Shown here in pieces: positions 9,185 through 21,048 of a stretch of DNA of 64,000 nucleotides. The notes under the pieces are model-generated. The model was given only the letters and a program-made list of their open reading frames with translations. It did not search any database and was not told the DNA's origin. The stretch spans positions 372,001 to 436,000 of the forward strand of contig NZ_CP071446.1 in NCBI RefSeq assembly GCF_017358165.1, read 5' to 3'. Every line of letters begins with the position of its first letter. Position 1 is the stretch's first letter. Source of the stretch: Thermosipho ferrireducens (GTDB lineage: Bacteria > Thermotogota > Thermotogae > Thermotogales > Fervidobacteriaceae). Made by a program: the position numbers and the translations under genes.

Positions 9185-12100
9185 TTACGCCATTTTTTCT
9201 TTTTCTTCTTTTGCCATTCTTGGTGTTTCTTCTATTTGAACATTGGCAAACATATCTAACCCTGTTCCTGCTGGAATGAGCTGACCTACTATGACGTTTT
9301 CTTTAAGGCCAAGCAAATCGTCAATTGCTCCTTCAATAGCTGCCTCAGTCAATACCTGCGGCGTTTGCTGGAAGCTCGCAGCACTCAACCAGCCTACATG
9401 TTCTAATGATGCTTTTGTAATTCTAAGAAGTCTTCTTCTGTATTTGATAGGTTCTTTTGGCAGTATCTGATAAATCGTTTTTTCCTCTTCTCCATCTTTT
9501 ACTATTAAATCTTTTATTCCCAGCGACACCGCTTTTTCCACTATTTCTTCGGTTACTTCCACACCTTCTGGTGCAATTTCTACTATTTCTCCATTCTCAT
9601 CTTCGCCTATAAGAGGCTTTGCAAGCACTTTACCAACAACACGCTTTTTATTATTTTCTACATGTGCATTTTCAGTAAGTATTTCCTTATTTATTCTTAC
9701 CACTGTTTGCAATCTTACAAGATCACCTGGTAAGAAATCTGTGTCTCCAGGGTCTGTTATTTCAACTTTGTCAAGCATCTGTCTAATTATTATTTCAAAA
9801 TGTTTATCATGAATATCAACACCCTGTTCAACATACACCTTTTTAATTTCTTTAAGAAGGTACAAAGCAGTTGCATCTACACTAAGAGTATCAAGACTTT
9901 TTCTTGGTCTTATAGCACCTGTTGTCAGCGATTGACCAGGCAGTACTTTTTGCCCTTTCTTCACACTGACTTTAACTTTGGTCGGTATCTCATACTCGTG
10001 AATGTCTCCCGCTTCATCTTCAACGTAAACCTTTTTGCGACCTGTTTCATCTTCAACTATATCCTTTATAAAACCTTTAACTGCTGAGAAAACTCCTTCT
10101 GGCTCTTTGAGCTTTTTCCTGGCCTCGAACAATTCTTCTGCACGTGGGAGACCCTGCGTAATGTCTGCTGCAGTAGCTATACCTCCAGTATGGAAAGTTC
10201 TCATGGTAAGCTGCGTTCCAGGTTCTCCTATAGACTGTGCAGCAACAATACCTACAGATTCACCAACGCTAATAATCTTGTGATTGGAAAGATCCATTCC
10301 ATAACACTTTGCACACACACCATGCTCAGCTTCACAAGTGAGGACTGATCTCACAATTATATCTGGTCGCACTTCAACAGATTCTACGTTGTTTTCTTCC
10401 AGTATTTTAGCCGTAGTGGAATCTATTAATTCATCTTCTATAACTAATTGTCTCATATCTTTTGGTGACAAAACAACCTCAACAGATACTTTACCAACCA
10501 CAGGATATTCTTTTATTTTCAACGCCTTGATTCCTGCTTCTTTTGCCGCCTTGATAACTTCCCAGTTTAATTCTGAACCCTGTTCATAACTTACTCCATC
10601 TTTTGAAACAAATCCTTCTACTATTTCTGCATAATTCTCTGGAATCATTGGCTGTTGTAAATCTATTTCATAACTTTTTACTACAGGTATTCTTTTTGCA
10701 TAATTGCCAAGGAACCTGGCATCATCATCGTCAAGCATTGTATCACGCGTATATTTGCGACCTGTCTTTGGATTTTCAAGAACTTCGTTAGTTTCAGGAT
10801 CGTATACCTCTTTTGCCAAAACTCTTCCAAACAGAAATTCCTCAAGCTTTTCTACTCTTAAACCATCACTACTTTTAAGTATCGTTGCTCTAACGCCGTC
10901 GTATGTTCCACAATCTGTTGTAGTAATAACAACACTTTGCGCAACATCAACCAATCTCCTTGTCAAGTATCCCGCTGAGCTTGTTCTTAATGCAGTATCA
11001 GCTGAACCCTTTCGAGCTCCGTGGGTGCTGATAAAGAATTCAAGAACAGATAATCCATCTCTAAAGTTAGAAATAATAGGAATTTCAATTGTTCTTCCCG
11101 ATGGATCCGCCATTAATCCTCTCATACCAGCAAGCTGTTTTAATTGGTCCTTGTTTCCTCTTGCTCCAGAATCTACCATTATAAAGATTGGGTTAAACGG
11201 ATCTTTTCCAAGATACTCAAAAGTCGCATCCTGAACTTCTTCCGTAGCCTTAGCCCATATTTTTATCGTTTCTCTGTATCTTTCTTCATCGCTCAAAAAA
11301 CCCTGTTCATAAAGAGCCTCAACCTTTTTTATCCTCTCGCGCGCGTTTTTTATAATATTTTCTCTTTCAGGCGATATATAGAAATCTGTTATACTTACAG
11401 TCAATCCAGAAACAGTAGCGTAGTGAAATCCGAGATCTTTTATGTCATCAAGAAGATCCGCTGTTCTGTCAACTCCATATGTTTTGAAAGTTTTATAAAC
11501 AAGTTCTTTTATAGCACCTTTGCCATATGTCTTATTGTAATCTCTAAATTTTTCAGGAACAATATTGGCAAATATTAACCTTCCATAAGTTGTTTTAACA
11601 ACTTTATCGTCCACTTTCACAAGTATAGGGTCATGCAATTTTATATATCCAAATTCGTATGCAAGCTCAGCCTCATCTATAGATGAAAATTTCCATTTAA
11701 TATCTTCTGGATTCACTGTTTCGTAATCTTTATCTACCATTGTCAGGTAATATACTCCTGCCACAATATCCTTTCCAGGCATTGAAATTGGTTTACCATG
11801 AGCAGGTGATATTATATTGTAACGAGAAAGCATAAGAAACTTCGCTTCTGCCTGTGCTGCTGCAGAAAGAGGTACGTGCACTGCCATCTGGTCCCCATCG
11901 AAGTCTGCGTTGAACGGAGGACATACAAGAGGGTGAAGTTGTATAGCATTTCCTTCTATAAGTTTTGGTTCAAATGCCTGTATAGACATTCTGTGTAACG
12001 TTGGGGCCCTATTTAATAATACTGGATGTCCTTTTATTACCTCTTCAAGTACTTCCCATGCCTGAGGAAGTTCTTTTTCTATTATTGCCTTTTTCATTTT

Positions 12101-14140
12101 TCTTGCCGTTTTACTCGACTCTTCATCACGATTTATAAGCTCTGCAAGCACAAATGGTTTGAACAATTCCATAGCCATCTTTTTCGGTAACCCACATTCG
12201 TGAATTTTAAGGTGTGGCCCAACGACAATAACAGCTCGCCCGGAATAATCAACACGTTTTCCAAGAAGATTTCTTCTAAATCTTCCTTTTTTCCCTTTTA
12301 CAAGATCAGTTAACGATTTTAAAGGTCTGCCATTTCTATCTGTAACAGCTTTACCCATTCTGCCGTTATATAAAAGACTGTCCACTGCTTCTTGAAGCAT
12401 TCTCTTTTCGTTTTTAACAATTATTTCTGGAGAATTCATTTCATACAATTTTTTCAATCTGTTGTTTCTGTTGATAACCCTTCTGTAAAGGTCATTAAGA
12501 TCCGTTGTTGCAAATCTTCCACCCTCTACCTGAATCATTGGCCTTATGTCAGGTGGAACAACAGGGATAGCCTCGAGTACCATCCATTCGGGTTGTGCTC
12601 CACTTTTTATCAAATCTTTGACTATTTTTAATCTTCTAAGAAGTTTCTTTGCCCTTCCACTACTTTTTGAAATCTTTTTTAACTCACTTTCTATTTCAAC
12701 TTTTAGTTTCTCAAGATCAATATTCTGTAAAAGTTTCTTCACCGCAGCTGCTCCAGACTCAGCTTCTATTTTTTCCCCGTAAAGTACCCTGTAAGCTCCA
12801 TATTGGTCATCTGTTATGATATCGCCTATGCTCAAACCAGTTTCCAGAGAAACATCATCATCTATCTTAGTAATAACAACTATTGGTCTATCATTTTCCA
12901 CTTCTGTTTCAGCGGTAAACATTGCAGGATAGTGATCTTCAAAAATTTTATATTCTTCAAGTGTCAGATATTCATCTTCAAAAAGGAATCTATCAGCTAT
13001 TATATCTCCTTTTGAAACTTCCTGACCATCCTCTACATAAACAAGTGAACCTTCAAACAATGGATAGCTCTTTCCCTCAACAACATTCTCTATGTATACA
13101 TTTCCTGTAGCAAGCACTTCATACTTCCCATCTTCTCGCGGACGAACGTTGAGCTCTTTTCCAAAGCTAACAATTCCAGAAACAGAGGCAATGACTGCCG
13201 GTAATATTGTACCGGTGGTTAACTGATCACCTTTTTTCACTTTACTACCATCAGAGACTGTTGGCTTTACACCGTATGGCAGTGAAAATGTCAGTGGCAT
13301 TTCTTTGCTTGTTGTAAGTGGCTTTATTGTAATAGTCTCAGAAATTTCATCAATTTCCACTGTTCCATCAAAAGGAGAATAAATTGGTTCTATTTTCATT
13401 TCAGAGACCAACTCTTCACCCTGTTCTATTTTATCGCCATTTTTCACATTTAAAACCATTCCTGTATAAACTCTATGAGGAGATCTGGAAATATTTCTTA
13501 CATCGACCCATGTTATCTCTCTATCTGTATGAGTTTTCTCTTTTCTAATTCTTACTTCCCCATCTATATCTGTAACAACCGGTGATCTTGGTGACTTTAT
13601 TATCACACCAGGCATAACTTCAAAATCAAGTTTCTGAGAATATATTTCGTATTCTGTTTGATAAAGAAGCGAACCTTTTATAAAATCTGTATTTTTTGGA
13701 TCGGTTACTATAAGCACCTTTTCAATAATTCTTTTTCCGCCATAATAAACCACGTTTTCTAATTCCTTTGCCGGTACTGAAAGAAGAGAAGACAATATGC
13801 TGGGGCTGCTCTTTAAATACCATATATGAACCACAGGAGCTACAAGGTCTATATGCCCCATCCTCTTTCTTCGGGCTTCTTTTGACTCAACTCTCACACC
13901 ACATCTTTCACAAACTGTTCCTTCGTATTTCTTTCCTTTATATTTTCCACAAGCACATTCGTAATCTTTTGTCGGTCCAAAGATTCTCTCACAGAATAAT
14001 CCATCTTTTTCAGGTTTAAAAGTTCTATAATTTATTGTCTCTGGTTTCTTCACTTCTCCACTTGACCAGCTTCTAATAACTTCTGGAGAAGCCACACCAA
14101 CAGTTACCTGTGCAATTTTCCTCTTAAAAGTTGAACCCAT
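9185..14140 (-). CDS. rpoC: RpoC, RNA polymerase beta' subunit
   Basis: Largest RNA polymerase subunit. The N-terminal zinc site (CACGKYKG...CERCG) lies near residue 60. The Mg-binding catalytic motif NADFDGDQ lies near residue 745, and the C-terminal zinc site [13 protein letters not shown] is present. At 1651 residues it is longer than most. The extra length is mainly a region at about residues 160-420 with repeated barrel-sandwich-like phrases ([33 protein letters not shown]), as known for Thermotoga and Thermus beta'. The gene lies 23 bases after rpoB with AAGGAGGG before its ATG. Confidence 0.98.
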   Translation of the reverse strand: MGSTFKRKIAQVTVGVASPEVIRSWSSGEVKKPETINYRTFKPEKDGLFCERIFGPTKDYECACGKYKGKKYEGTVCERCGVRVESKEARRKRMGHIDLVAPVVHIWYLKSSPSILSSLLSVPAKELENVVYYGGKRIIEKVLIVTDPKNTDFIKGSLLYQTEYEIYSQKLDFEVMPGVIIKSPRSPVVTDIDGEVRIRKEKTHTDREITWVDVRNISRSPHRVYTGMVLNVKNGDKIEQGEELVSEMKIEPIYSPFDGTVEIDEISETITIKPLTTSKEMPLTFSLPYGVKPTVSDGSKVKKGDQLTTGTILPAVIASVSGIVSFGKELNVRPREDGKYEVLATGNVYIENVVEGKSYPLFEGSLVYVEDGQEVSKGDIIADRFLFEDEYLTLEEYKIFEDHYPAMFTAETEVENDRPIVVITKIDDDVSLETGLSIGDIITDDQYGAYRVLYGEKIEAESGAAAVKKLLQNIDLEKLKVEIESELKKISKSSGRAKKLLRRLKIVKDLIKSGAQPEWMVLEAIPVVPPDIRPMIQVEGGRFATTDLNDLYRRVINRNNRLKKLYEMNSPEIIVKNEKRMLQEAVDSLLYNGRMGKAVTDRNGRPLKSLTDLVKGKKGRFRRNLLGKRVDYSGRAVIVVGPHLKIHECGLPKKMAMELFKPFVLAELINRDEESSKTARKMKKAIIEKELPQAWEVLEEVIKGHPVLLNRAPTLHRMSIQAFEPKLIEGNAIQLHPLVCPPFNADFDGDQMAVHVPLSAAAQAEAKFLMLSRYNIISPAHGKPISMPGKDIVAGVYYLTMVDKDYETVNPEDIKWKFSSIDEAELAYEFGYIKLHDPILVKVDDKVVKTTYGRLIFANIVPEKFRDYNKTYGKGAIKELVYKTFKTYGVDRTADLLDDIKDLGFHYATVSGLTVSITDFYISPERENIIKNARERIKKVEALYEQGFLSDEERYRETIKIWAKATEEVQDATFEYLGKDPFNPIFIMVDSGARGNKDQLKQLAGMRGLMADPSGRTIEIPIISNFRDGLSVLEFFISTHGARKGSADTALRTSSAGYLTRRLVDVAQSVVITTTDCGTYDGVRATILKSSDGLRVEKLEEFLFGRVLAKEVYDPETNEVLENPKTGRKYTRDTMLDDDDARFLGNYAKRIPVVKSYEIDLQQPMIPENYAEIVEGFVSKDGVSYEQGSELNWEVIKAAKEAGIKALKIKEYPVVGKVSVEVVLSPKDMRQLVIEDELIDSTTAKILEENNVESVEVRPDIIVRSVLTCEAEHGVCAKCYGMDLSNHKIISVGESVGIVAAQSIGEPGTQLTMRTFHTGGIATAADITQGLPRAEELFEARKKLKEPEGVFSAVKGFIKDIVEDETGRKKVYVEDEAGDIHEYEIPTKVKVSVKKGQKVLPGQSLTTGAIRPRKSLDTLSVDATALYLLKEIKKVYVEQGVDIHDKHFEIIIRQMLDKVEITDPGDTDFLPGDLVRLQTVVRINKEILTENAHVENNKKRVVGKVLAKPLIGEDENGEIVEIAPEGVEVTEEIVEKAVSLGIKDLIVKDGEEEKTIYQILPKEPIKYRRRLLRITKASLEHVGWLSAASFQQTPQVLTEAAIEGAIDDLLGLKENVIVGQLIPAGTGLDMFANVQIEETPRMAKEEKEKMA

Positions 14141-14163
14141 CTTTTTCCCTCCTTAAGGGGACA

Positions 14164-17100
14164 TTATAATTTCTCTATGTCAATTTCCTTGCCGTGTTCG
14201 TCATATACGCGAACATCAAGGGCAAGACCCCTAAGTTCCCTGACCAACACTTTAAAGCTTTCCGGCAATCCTGGTTCAGGAATATTTTTTCCTTTTAAAA
14301 TCGCTTTGTAAACATCATTTCTACCTTTTATATCATCACTTTTTACTGTTAACATTTCGTTGAGTGTATGTGCCGCGCCATATGCTTCTAAAGCCCAAAC
14401 TTCCATTTCCCCGAATCTCTGTCCACCAAACTGCGCCTTACCACCAAGAGGCTGCTGGTGAATAAGAGAATAAGGACCAGTAGAACGCGCATGTATTTTA
14501 TCCCTTGCTATATGGATAAGCTTCATCACATACATATAACCTACAAGTATAGGAGAATCAAACTCTTTCCCCGTTCTGCCATCTCTCAGCATGACTTTAC
14601 CTGTAGGATTCTTTTTATTGTCTCCCATTTCAAGGCCCAGACTTTTTCTAACCTTATAAAGTTCTGGTAATATATCTTTTTCTTTTGCTCCATCAAATAC
14701 TGGCGTTGCAAACCATCTATTGGTAAGGACAGCAAGCCATCCAAGACTTGTTTCAAGAATCTGCCCTACATTCATACGTGAAGGAACACCCAGCGGACTT
14801 AACACTATTTGAACTGGTGTACCATCTGGCAAGAAAGGCATATCTTCTTTTGGAAGAATCTTAGAAACCACACCTTTGTTTCCGTGTCTTCCCGCTAATT
14901 TATCTCCTACTTCTAAAGGTTTTCTGATAGCCACATACACTCTTATAAGTTTATTCACACCAGGGCCAAGGTCTCCATCTTTTTCTTTATCAAAAACGTG
15001 AACGGCTATTACACGACCTTCTACACCGTGCGGTACTCTTAAAGAAGAATCTTTTACTTCTTTTCCTTTCTCTCCAAACACAGAACGGATTATTTTTTCT
15101 TCAGGAGTCGTATCACTTTCACTTTTTGGAGTAACCTTTCCAACAAGTATATCCTGCGGTCCAACATAAGCTCCTATCCTTATTATTCCTTCTTCATCCA
15201 GATTTCTTAATTTTTCTTTGCTGACATTTGGAATGTCCGGTGTAATCTCTTCCGGCCCTAATCTTGTATCTCGAGCTGTTGTTTCATAAACTTCTATATG
15301 AATTGATGTATAAGTTTCCTTTTCAAGGAGCTCTTCACTAACAAGTATAGCATCTTCAAAATTGTATCCTTCCCATGGAACAAACGCAACAAGTACGTTT
15401 TTCCCCAGGGCTAATTCTCCCATATCTGTGGCCGGTCCATCTGCTATTGGATCACCTTTTTTTACAAAATCTCCAGCATTAACTATAGGCCTTTGATTTA
15501 TACACGTATCCTGGTTTGTCCTGATGAATTTAAGGAGCCTGTAAGTATCAAAAACAGGATTTCCCATAGAATCGTACATTTCCTTACCATTTTCATCCAA
15601 TCTATGGATAATTATTTTCTCCGCATCAACTTTCTTAACTATTCCATCATGCTCTGCCAGAACAATACTTCCAGAATATTTTGCCGCATGCCATTCCATA
15701 CCTGTACCTACTCTTGGAGCTTCCGTTTCTATTAATGGTACGCCCTGTCTTTGCATGTTAGAACCCATCAATGCCCTATTAGCATCGTCGTGTTCTAAAA
15801 ATGGTATCAGCGATGTCGAAACACTTACTATTTGGTTAGGTGCCACATCAAGAAATTGTACATCTTCTCTGTTAACATAAAGCACCTTTTCCTCATATCT
15901 TACAGTAACACTTTCCGGAATTATCATACCGTTTTCATCAACTGGTGTAGTCGAAGGAGCAATTTTATAATTTTCTTCCTCATCAGCCGTTAAATAAACT
16001 ATTTCATCGGTCACGTGTCCTTTTACAACTTTAATATAAGGCGTAACTAAAAATCCATATTTATCTATAGTAGCGTAAACAGATAGAGAAGTTATAAGTC
16101 CTATATTGGCACCTTCCGGCGTCTCAATAGGACACATTCTTCCGTAATGTGAATGGTGTACGTCACGTACTTCAAATCTCGCCCTTTCCCTTTTCAATCC
16201 TCCAGGCCCGACAGCTGTAAGCCTTCTTTTGTGAGTGAGTTCCGCCAGAGGATTAGTTTGATCCATAAACTGCGATAATGGATTTGTAGCAAAGAAAGAA
16301 TTTATAGTAGCTATTATGGATCTAACATTTATCAAGCTTTGAACAGAAATCTTATCCAGCGATGTGTAAGTAGCCAATTTTTCCTGAATTATAAACACCG
16401 CTTTGGAAAACGCCCGTTCAAACTCTATTCTTATAAGCTCTCCAACAGTTCTAACTCTCTTATTTCCAAGATGGTCTTTTGTATCCATCGTCCCGGGATG
16501 TTTATATATTTCAAGAAGATTTCGTGCGGCAAGCACTATATCCATCTTGGTTAAAACATTACCTGATTCATTATATTTCATATCTTTTACTTCTTCCGGG
16601 TCTTTACCTTCCACTTCCACAAGGTATTTTCTGTAAGCTTCTTCAAGTCTATTATTCATCTTGAAACGACCAACTTCTGAGAGTTCAAATCTTTCCTCGT
16701 TGAAATAAAGATTATTCAGGAATAATTTCGCGGCATTTATCCTTGGAAGTTCTCCAGGTCTTAATTTTCTAAAAACCTCAATATAAGCTCTATTTTCATC
16801 AACTTCTCCATAAGTGTGTTTTAATTTTTCAAGAGTGTTATGTGCATATCTGTGGGAAACTTTTATCCTTTCCACAGTTGATTCGGAAAGTTTCTCAATC
16901 AAACCTGTGGTGAGAACATCTCCCTTTTTTGCTATTAATTCACCAGATTTATCTTTCACATCCTCGAGCACCACTAACCCTTCCGCATGAGTCAAAGAAT
17001 ATTCATCTTCAACATCAACCCAATCAGGGAATAACGAAAGAAGCTCCACATCTTCTGTATATCCAAGAGCTTTCAAAAACAAAAATAGGTTTATCCTTCT

Positions 17101-17679
17101 TTTTCTATCAATTCTTGCATAAAAAGTTTCATCGTTAAGATTTAACAGGATTTCAAACCACGCACCTCTTACAGGCAAAAAGTGAGCTACATAAATAGGT
17201 TTTGCTCCAGGGTTTTTTGTCGGTTCTTCTACAAAGTATACGCCGGGGCTTCTAACTAACTGATTCACAACCACTCTTTCAGCACCATTTATGATGAATG
17301 TTGCCTTGGACGTCATGTAAGGTATGTAACCAAGAAATGCTTCCTCTTCCAGCATTTCATTGGTACTGTTGTCAGTTATTCTCACAGTTGTATAAACGGG
17401 AACAGTGTAAGTCAGCAATCTCTCCTTACACTCTTGAACAGTATTCTGAGGTTCTCCAACGCGTACCGACACAAACTCTAAACTAAATCCTTTTTCTTTT
17501 CTCGTATCAGTCTTTGAAGACGTTATAGGGGAAAACTTCTTGAGTACCTGAAGAATCCCTTTCTCGAGAAATTCAGAATAAGAGCGGGTCTGAATTTCCA
17601 CGAGGTTTGGGACAGGGATAGGTTCATGGACCCTACCAAATGATAAACGGGTCCTTTTACCAGCTTTAAGTTCTTTCAT
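14164..17679 (-). CDS. rpoB: RpoB, RNA polymerase beta subunit
   Basis: Second-largest RNA polymerase subunit, 1171 residues. The rifampicin-pocket region is recognisable ([17 protein letters not shown], then [12 protein letters not shown] near residues 460-500). The C-terminal part carries [13 protein letters not shown] and the [18 protein letters not shown] segment. It stands between rplL and rpoC as in most bacteria; GAGGTGATAGG precedes the ATG. Confidence 0.98.
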   Translation of the reverse strand: MKELKAGKRTRLSFGRVHEPIPVPNLVEIQTRSYSEFLEKGILQVLKKFSPITSSKTDTRKEKGFSLEFVSVRVGEPQNTVQECKERLLTYTVPVYTTVRITDNSTNEMLEEEAFLGYIPYMTSKATFIINGAERVVVNQLVRSPGVYFVEEPTKNPGAKPIYVAHFLPVRGAWFEILLNLNDETFYARIDRKRRINLFLFLKALGYTEDVELLSLFPDWVDVEDEYSLTHAEGLVVLEDVKDKSGELIAKKGDVLTTGLIEKLSESTVERIKVSHRYAHNTLEKLKHTYGEVDENRAYIEVFRKLRPGELPRINAAKLFLNNLYFNEERFELSEVGRFKMNNRLEEAYRKYLVEVEGKDPEEVKDMKYNESGNVLTKMDIVLAARNLLEIYKHPGTMDTKDHLGNKRVRTVGELIRIEFERAFSKAVFIIQEKLATYTSLDKISVQSLINVRSIIATINSFFATNPLSQFMDQTNPLAELTHKRRLTAVGPGGLKRERARFEVRDVHHSHYGRMCPIETPEGANIGLITSLSVYATIDKYGFLVTPYIKVVKGHVTDEIVYLTADEEENYKIAPSTTPVDENGMIIPESVTVRYEEKVLYVNREDVQFLDVAPNQIVSVSTSLIPFLEHDDANRALMGSNMQRQGVPLIETEAPRVGTGMEWHAAKYSGSIVLAEHDGIVKKVDAEKIIIHRLDENGKEMYDSMGNPVFDTYRLLKFIRTNQDTCINQRPIVNAGDFVKKGDPIADGPATDMGELALGKNVLVAFVPWEGYNFEDAILVSEELLEKETYTSIHIEVYETTARDTRLGPEEITPDIPNVSKEKLRNLDEEGIIRIGAYVGPQDILVGKVTPKSESDTTPEEKIIRSVFGEKGKEVKDSSLRVPHGVEGRVIAVHVFDKEKDGDLGPGVNKLIRVYVAIRKPLEVGDKLAGRHGNKGVVSKILPKEDMPFLPDGTPVQIVLSPLGVPSRMNVGQILETSLGWLAVLTNRWFATPVFDGAKEKDILPELYKVRKSLGLEMGDNKKNPTGKVMLRDGRTGKEFDSPILVGYMYVMKLIHIARDKIHARSTGPYSLIHQQPLGGKAQFGGQRFGEMEVWALEAYGAAHTLNEMLTVKSDDIKGRNDVYKAILKGKNIPEPGLPESFKVLVRELRGLALDVRVYDEHGKEIDIEKL

Positions 17680-17746
17680 CCTATCACCTCAGTTAGAAAA
17701 ATTTAGGAGGGTAAATAATACGCCAATTATATATTAAATCACAAAA

Positions 17747-17776
17747 AACCCCGCGCGTCACATTTGGCACGGGGTT
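17747..17776 (-). terminator. Attenuator hairpin between rplL and rpoB
   Basis: AACCCCG (17747-17753) pairs with CGGGGTT (17770-17776). On the minus strand it is followed by a T run. It lies in the rplL-rpoB gap, where many bacteria partly terminate to keep ribosomal protein levels above polymerase subunits. Confidence 0.7.
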
Positions 17777-17814
17777 GATACAAAATATTTTCCTATCAGA
17801 AACTTATGTTACTA

Positions 17815-18201
17815 TTATTTAAGTTCTACTTCTCCGCCAGCTTCTTCAATCTTTTTCTTGATCTCTTCTGCTTCTTCTTTCTTTACTCCTTCCTTAATTA
17901 CAGCATCTGGTGTTCCAGCTTTTTCTACAAGATCTTTTGCTTCTTTGAGTCCAAGACCTGTAATTTCTCTGACAATCTTAATAACGTTTATTTTCTTTGC
18001 ACCAAAGCTCTTGAGAACAACATCAAACTCTGTTTTCTCTTCTGCCTGGGCAGCTCCTCCAGCTGCTGCACCTGCGACGGGCATAGCCATTACTGGAGCT
18101 GATGCGCTAACACCAAATTTGTCTTCCAGCATTTTCACAAGTTCTGCAAGTTCTGCAACTGTAAGATTTTCAATTGCGCTAACAATTTCTTCTAATGACA
18201 T
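17815..18201 (-). CDS. rplL: Ribosomal protein L7/L12
   Basis: Stalk protein of the 50S subunit, 128 residues. It has an N-terminal dimerisation helix, an Ala/Gly-rich hinge ([10 protein letters not shown]) and a C-terminal domain with [17 protein letters not shown] and [13 protein letters not shown]. The start was set at ATG 18201 because AGGAGGTG sits 5 bases upstream; a GTG 9 bases earlier overlaps that site. It follows rplJ by 19 bases. Confidence 0.97.
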   Translation of the reverse strand: MSLEEIVSAIENLTVAELAELVKMLEDKFGVSASAPVMAMPVAGAAAGGAAQAEEKTEFDVVLKSFGAKKINVIKIVREITGLGLKEAKDLVEKAGTPDAVIKEGVKKEEAEEIKKKIEEAGGEVELK

Positions 18202-18220
18202 CCTTAACACCTCCTAAAAA

Positions 18221-18763
18221 TTATTCAGACTTTTTATCCTTAATAGCATTAAGAGCATATAATAAGCCCCTAAGAGTGCCTGCAAGAACATTGACGAAAC
18301 CTCTAATTGGTCCCTGAACGCCTCCAACAACCATGGCAAGAAGCTGTTCCTTGGATGGAAGTTTGGAAAGTTCTTCTACTTCTTCTGGACCGTAATACTT
18401 TCCATCAAGGTACAAACCTTTGAAAGATGGTACTCCTTTCATTTTCTTTGAAAAGTCGTAAACGATTTTTATAGCTTCTATTGGATCTCCTTCTTCAACA
18501 TATAAAACAGCTGTTGGTCCTTCAAACACGTGGGAAATCTCTTCAATATCCCAACCCGCTTCTTTTAATGCGAACCTTATCACACTGTTTTTTACTACCC
18601 TATACCTTGCTCCACTCTCAAGTTTTTCCCTGAGTTTTCTTCTTAATTCCGTTATTTGCTGAACATTTAACCCTTTATAGTCTGTAAACATTATAAGGGA
18701 AGAATTTTTGAAAGTTTCCGCAAATTCCTTAACAAGTTTTTCTTTTTGAGCTCTTGTCAGCAA
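18221..18763 (-). CDS. rplJ: Ribosomal protein L10
   Basis: Base of the ribosomal stalk, binding 23S rRNA and L7/L12 dimers; about 180 residues. The start is a TTG giving MLTRAQKEK, matching the Thermotoga L10 start (MLTRQQKE). GGAGGTGA lies 7 bases upstream. Internal segments RVVKNSVIR and GPTAVLYVEEGDP are typical. The frame remains open upstream into the structured leader, but that part is RNA leader, not protein. rplK and rplA are not adjacent, so the L10-L12-rpoBC unit has its own promoter. Confidence 0.96.
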   Translation of the reverse strand: MLTRAQKEKLVKEFAETFKNSSLIMFTDYKGLNVQQITELRRKLREKLESGARYRVVKNSVIRFALKEAGWDIEEISHVFEGPTAVLYVEEGDPIEAIKIVYDFSKKMKGVPSFKGLYLDGKYYGPEEVEELSKLPSKEQLLAMVVGGVQGPIRGFVNVLAGTLRGLLYALNAIKDKKSE

Positions 18764-18769
18764 CGCCAC

Positions 18770-18890
18770 ATCACCTCCTAAAAAAAATAACCTCGGCTTC
18801 ACCGAGGCAAACGCAAAAGGGAATAACATCCCTTTTGTGCCTCGGGCAGGCGGCTCTCGCACTTCTTAAACCTGCCGTCTCAGGCAGCGA
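18770..18890 (-). promoter_or_regulatory. L10-type ribosomal protein leader (autoregulatory RNA)
   Basis: The untranslated region before rplJ is highly structured. There is a GC-rich 5' part with alternative pairings (GGGCAGG at 18844-18850 with CCTGCC at 18871-18876, or CTGCC with GGCAG locally). Next comes an AAAAGGGA/TCCCTTTT hairpin (18815-18836), then CCTCGG/CCGAGG (18791-18807) followed on the minus strand by a T-rich run before the ribosome binding site. This layout fits the known L10 leader bound by L10-L12. Assignment is by structure and position. Confidence 0.75.
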
Positions 18891-18894
18891 CTAA

Positions 18895-18923
18895 ATTTTA
18901 ACACATATGTTCCCACATGACAA
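18895..18923 (-). promoter_or_regulatory. rplJ operon promoter
   Basis: On the minus strand TTGTCA (18918-18923), 17-base spacer, TAAAAT (18895-18900), placed just before the L10 leader. A good sigma-70 match. Confidence 0.75.
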
Positions 18924-18978
18924 GTAATCAAAAAGTAAATTATTTGTTAATAAAAAAATGTTTTACTTGAAACACCAG

Positions 18979-19158
18979 CTATTTTTTTATGGCATAATAA
19001 CATCTTTTAGGAGACTCTATTTTTCCTTCCTTTTTCAACTGTTTTATCAATTCACTCACTTCTTTCTTATCTATTCCCGCTTTTTCTGCTATTTCGCCAG
19101 GTCTTAACGGTTTATCAGAATCTGATAAAACTTTCAAGACAAGTTCAACCTTTTCCAT
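18979..19158 (-). CDS. Small winged-helix DNA-binding protein, 59 residues
   Basis: Short gene with GAAGGAGGG 5 bases before its ATG. The product begins MEKVELVLKVLSD and reads as one winged helix: helix 1, then LRPGEIAEKAGIDKKEVSELIKQLKKEGKI as helix-turn-helix, then a short wing ESPKRCYYAIKK ending the protein. There is no sensor or dimerisation domain. Such mini winged-helix proteins may act as regulators or chromatin-associated factors; the target is unknown. It lies between glpX and the rplJ promoter on the same strand. Confidence 0.8.
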   Translation of the reverse strand: MEKVELVLKVLSDSDKPLRPGEIAEKAGIDKKEVSELIKQLKKEGKIESPKRCYYAIKK

Positions 19159-19205
19159 ATTAAACCCTCCTTCATTTTCATTGAATGTATTATCAAATGA
19201 ATTAA

Positions 19206-20216
19206 TTAGATGTGGCCGTTTAAAAATCGTATTTCACCCTCGGATTTCAGGGGTATAGTCTTATATCTTAAATCATGATAAGATATTATCTTCCTTAAAG
19301 TCTTTGATCTTGACCTCATCACTATTGATTCTGTTATTGCCTTATTTTTAGAATATTTCACCCCTCTTAACAAATCTCCATCTGTTATCCCTGTAGCTGC
19401 AAAAATTACATTTTCACTTTTTATAAGATCGTCTGTCTTATAAACTTTACTTGCATCATAACCCTTTTCTGCGAGAAGATTTCTTTCATTTTCATCAATT
19501 GGCCATAATTTTATTTGAATTTCACCGCCAAGAGACTTTAAAGCAGCCGCGGCTAAAATCGCTTCAGGAGAACCTCCTATACCTATATAAATATCAACGT
19601 AGCTATCTGGAAGTGCCGTAGCAATAGCCGCTGCAATATCTCCATCGCTTATTAACTTTATTCTTGCTCCCACCTTTCGTACTTCGTTTATAATTTCCCT
19701 ATGCCTATCTCTATTTAAAATAACTACCGTAAGTTCAGAGATATCTATATTCAATATAGCAGCAGCTACTCTCAAGTTTTCTCTAATTGAGGCATTAATA
19801 TCTAACTTTCCAGCAAGTTCTGGACCAACGGCAAGTTTATAGGAATAAAACGTTGGAAGGTATTCAATACTTCCTCTATCTGTTGCTGCAATAACGCTTA
19901 TCGCATTTGGCAATCCATACGCTACAAGCCTTGTTCCATCCACAGGATCAACTGCTATATCTAATTCCGGGGTTCCATCTTCCCAGTTTCCCACCTGTTC
20001 CCCTTTGTACAGCATGGGCGCTTTGTCTTTCTCACCTTCTCCTATAATAACTACTCCCTGCATGTCTATATAGTCGAGCATTCCTCGCATGGAGTCACTC
20101 GCTATTTTATCCACTGCTTCCTTGTCTCCTCTACCCAAAAACTTACTTGCCATCAATGAAGCTGCTTCTGTCACTCTGACCAGTTCAAGGGTTATTTCCT
20201 TTTCTATCTTTTCCAC
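19206..20216 (-). CDS. glpX: GlpX-type fructose-1,6-bisphosphatase (class II)
   Basis: Gluconeogenic phosphatase giving fructose 6-phosphate. The 336 residues contain GRGDKEAVDKIA, the metal site IIGEGEKDKAPML near residue 65 and DIAVDPVDGTRL near residue 90, all class II signatures. GTG 20216 is preferred because GGGGGGA precedes it at a proper distance; an in-frame ATG lies 6 codons upstream inside that purine tract. Same strand as the RsuA-like gene, 94 bases downstream of it. Confidence 0.93.
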   Translation of the reverse strand: MEKIEKEITLELVRVTEAASLMASKFLGRGDKEAVDKIASDSMRGMLDYIDMQGVVIIGEGEKDKAPMLYKGEQVGNWEDGTPELDIAVDPVDGTRLVAYGLPNAISVIAATDRGSIEYLPTFYSYKLAVGPELAGKLDINASIRENLRVAAAILNIDISELTVVILNRDRHREIINEVRKVGARIKLISDGDIAAAIATALPDSYVDIYIGIGGSPEAILAAAALKSLGGEIQIKLWPIDENERNLLAEKGYDASKVYKTDDLIKSENVIFAATGITDGDLLRGVKYSKNKAITESIVMRSRSKTLRKIISYHDLRYKTIPLKSEGEIRFLNGHI

Positions 20217-20310
20217 AAAAATCCCCCCATTCAAAAAAGTATATTAACGTAAAAATTATATCATTTATGTAAACTAATTGTAAATTCCGATAAAATCGAT
20301 TTAAAATCGA

Positions 20311-21030
20311 TTACTCGCTATAAACTGATTTATCGTATCCTTCTAAAGCTTTTAGCGCTTTTTTTCTGGGAATTTCTTTCCATTGCCCTTTTTTTAAATT
20401 AAATTCATCTAATCTCAAATTTCCTATTCTAACTCTTCTCATTCTTTTTAAAACAAGTCCTATCGCCGCAATTATATATTTAACTTCATGATATTTACCT
20501 TCTGTAATAACAAGAGATACCATTCCATCAGACAACTGCTTTATTTTTGCAGGTGCAAAAACCATTCCATTTTTCAACACTATTCCTTTTTCCACTTTAT
20601 TAATCATTTTGTCCGTCAAAATTCCTTCTACTTCCACGTGATATTCTTTTTCCACTTTAGATTTTGGTGAAATTACTTTATGAGTAAATTGTCCATCATT
20701 AGTTATAATTATTAAACCTTCTACATCCTTATCCAGCCTTCCTGCAATATGCAGCTTATCTAAATATGGATGTATCAAAAATTCAAATATGTTTGGTTCA
20801 TACTCTGACTTGCTACACGTAAAACCTTCAGGTTTATTCATAACAATATACACATTATGGTAAGGTATTACCCTTTCATCATCCAGAAAAACTGTTTCTT
20901 CTTCATTTACATAATAAGCAGGATGTCTTATAATTTTATTATTCACCTTTATTCTTCCACACTTTATCAACTTCTTTACCTCTTTTCTTGAACCAATTCC
21001 TGCATTGGATAAAAACCTATCAAGACGCAT
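20311..21030 (-). CDS. RsuA/RluB-family pseudouridine synthase
   Basis: Converts a specific uridine of rRNA to pseudouridine. The N-terminal S4 domain (about residues 1-55: RLDRFLSNAGIGSRKEVKKLI) is followed by the catalytic domain with the Asp motif GRLDKDVEGLIIITNDG near residue 100. The length of 239 and GRLD rather than HRLD motif point to the RsuA/RluB/E/F group; the sequence is closest in style to RsuA (16S position 516), which is an inference. It starts 18 bases after folP. Confidence 0.88.
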   Translation of the reverse strand: MRLDRFLSNAGIGSRKEVKKLIKCGRIKVNNKIIRHPAYYVNEEETVFLDDERVIPYHNVYIVMNKPEGFTCSKSEYEPNIFEFLIHPYLDKLHIAGRLDKDVEGLIIITNDGQFTHKVISPKSKVEKEYHVEVEGILTDKMINKVEKGIVLKNGMVFAPAKIKQLSDGMVSLVITEGKYHEVKYIIAAIGLVLKRMRRVRIGNLRLDEFNLKKGQWKEIPRKKALKALEGYDKSVYSE

Positions 21031-21048
21031 TTACTATCTCCTCACTTT

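Noticed and set aside
18764-18862. N-terminal extension of L10
   Set aside because: This stretch is the structured leader; the TTG start with MLTRAQKEK matches the family.
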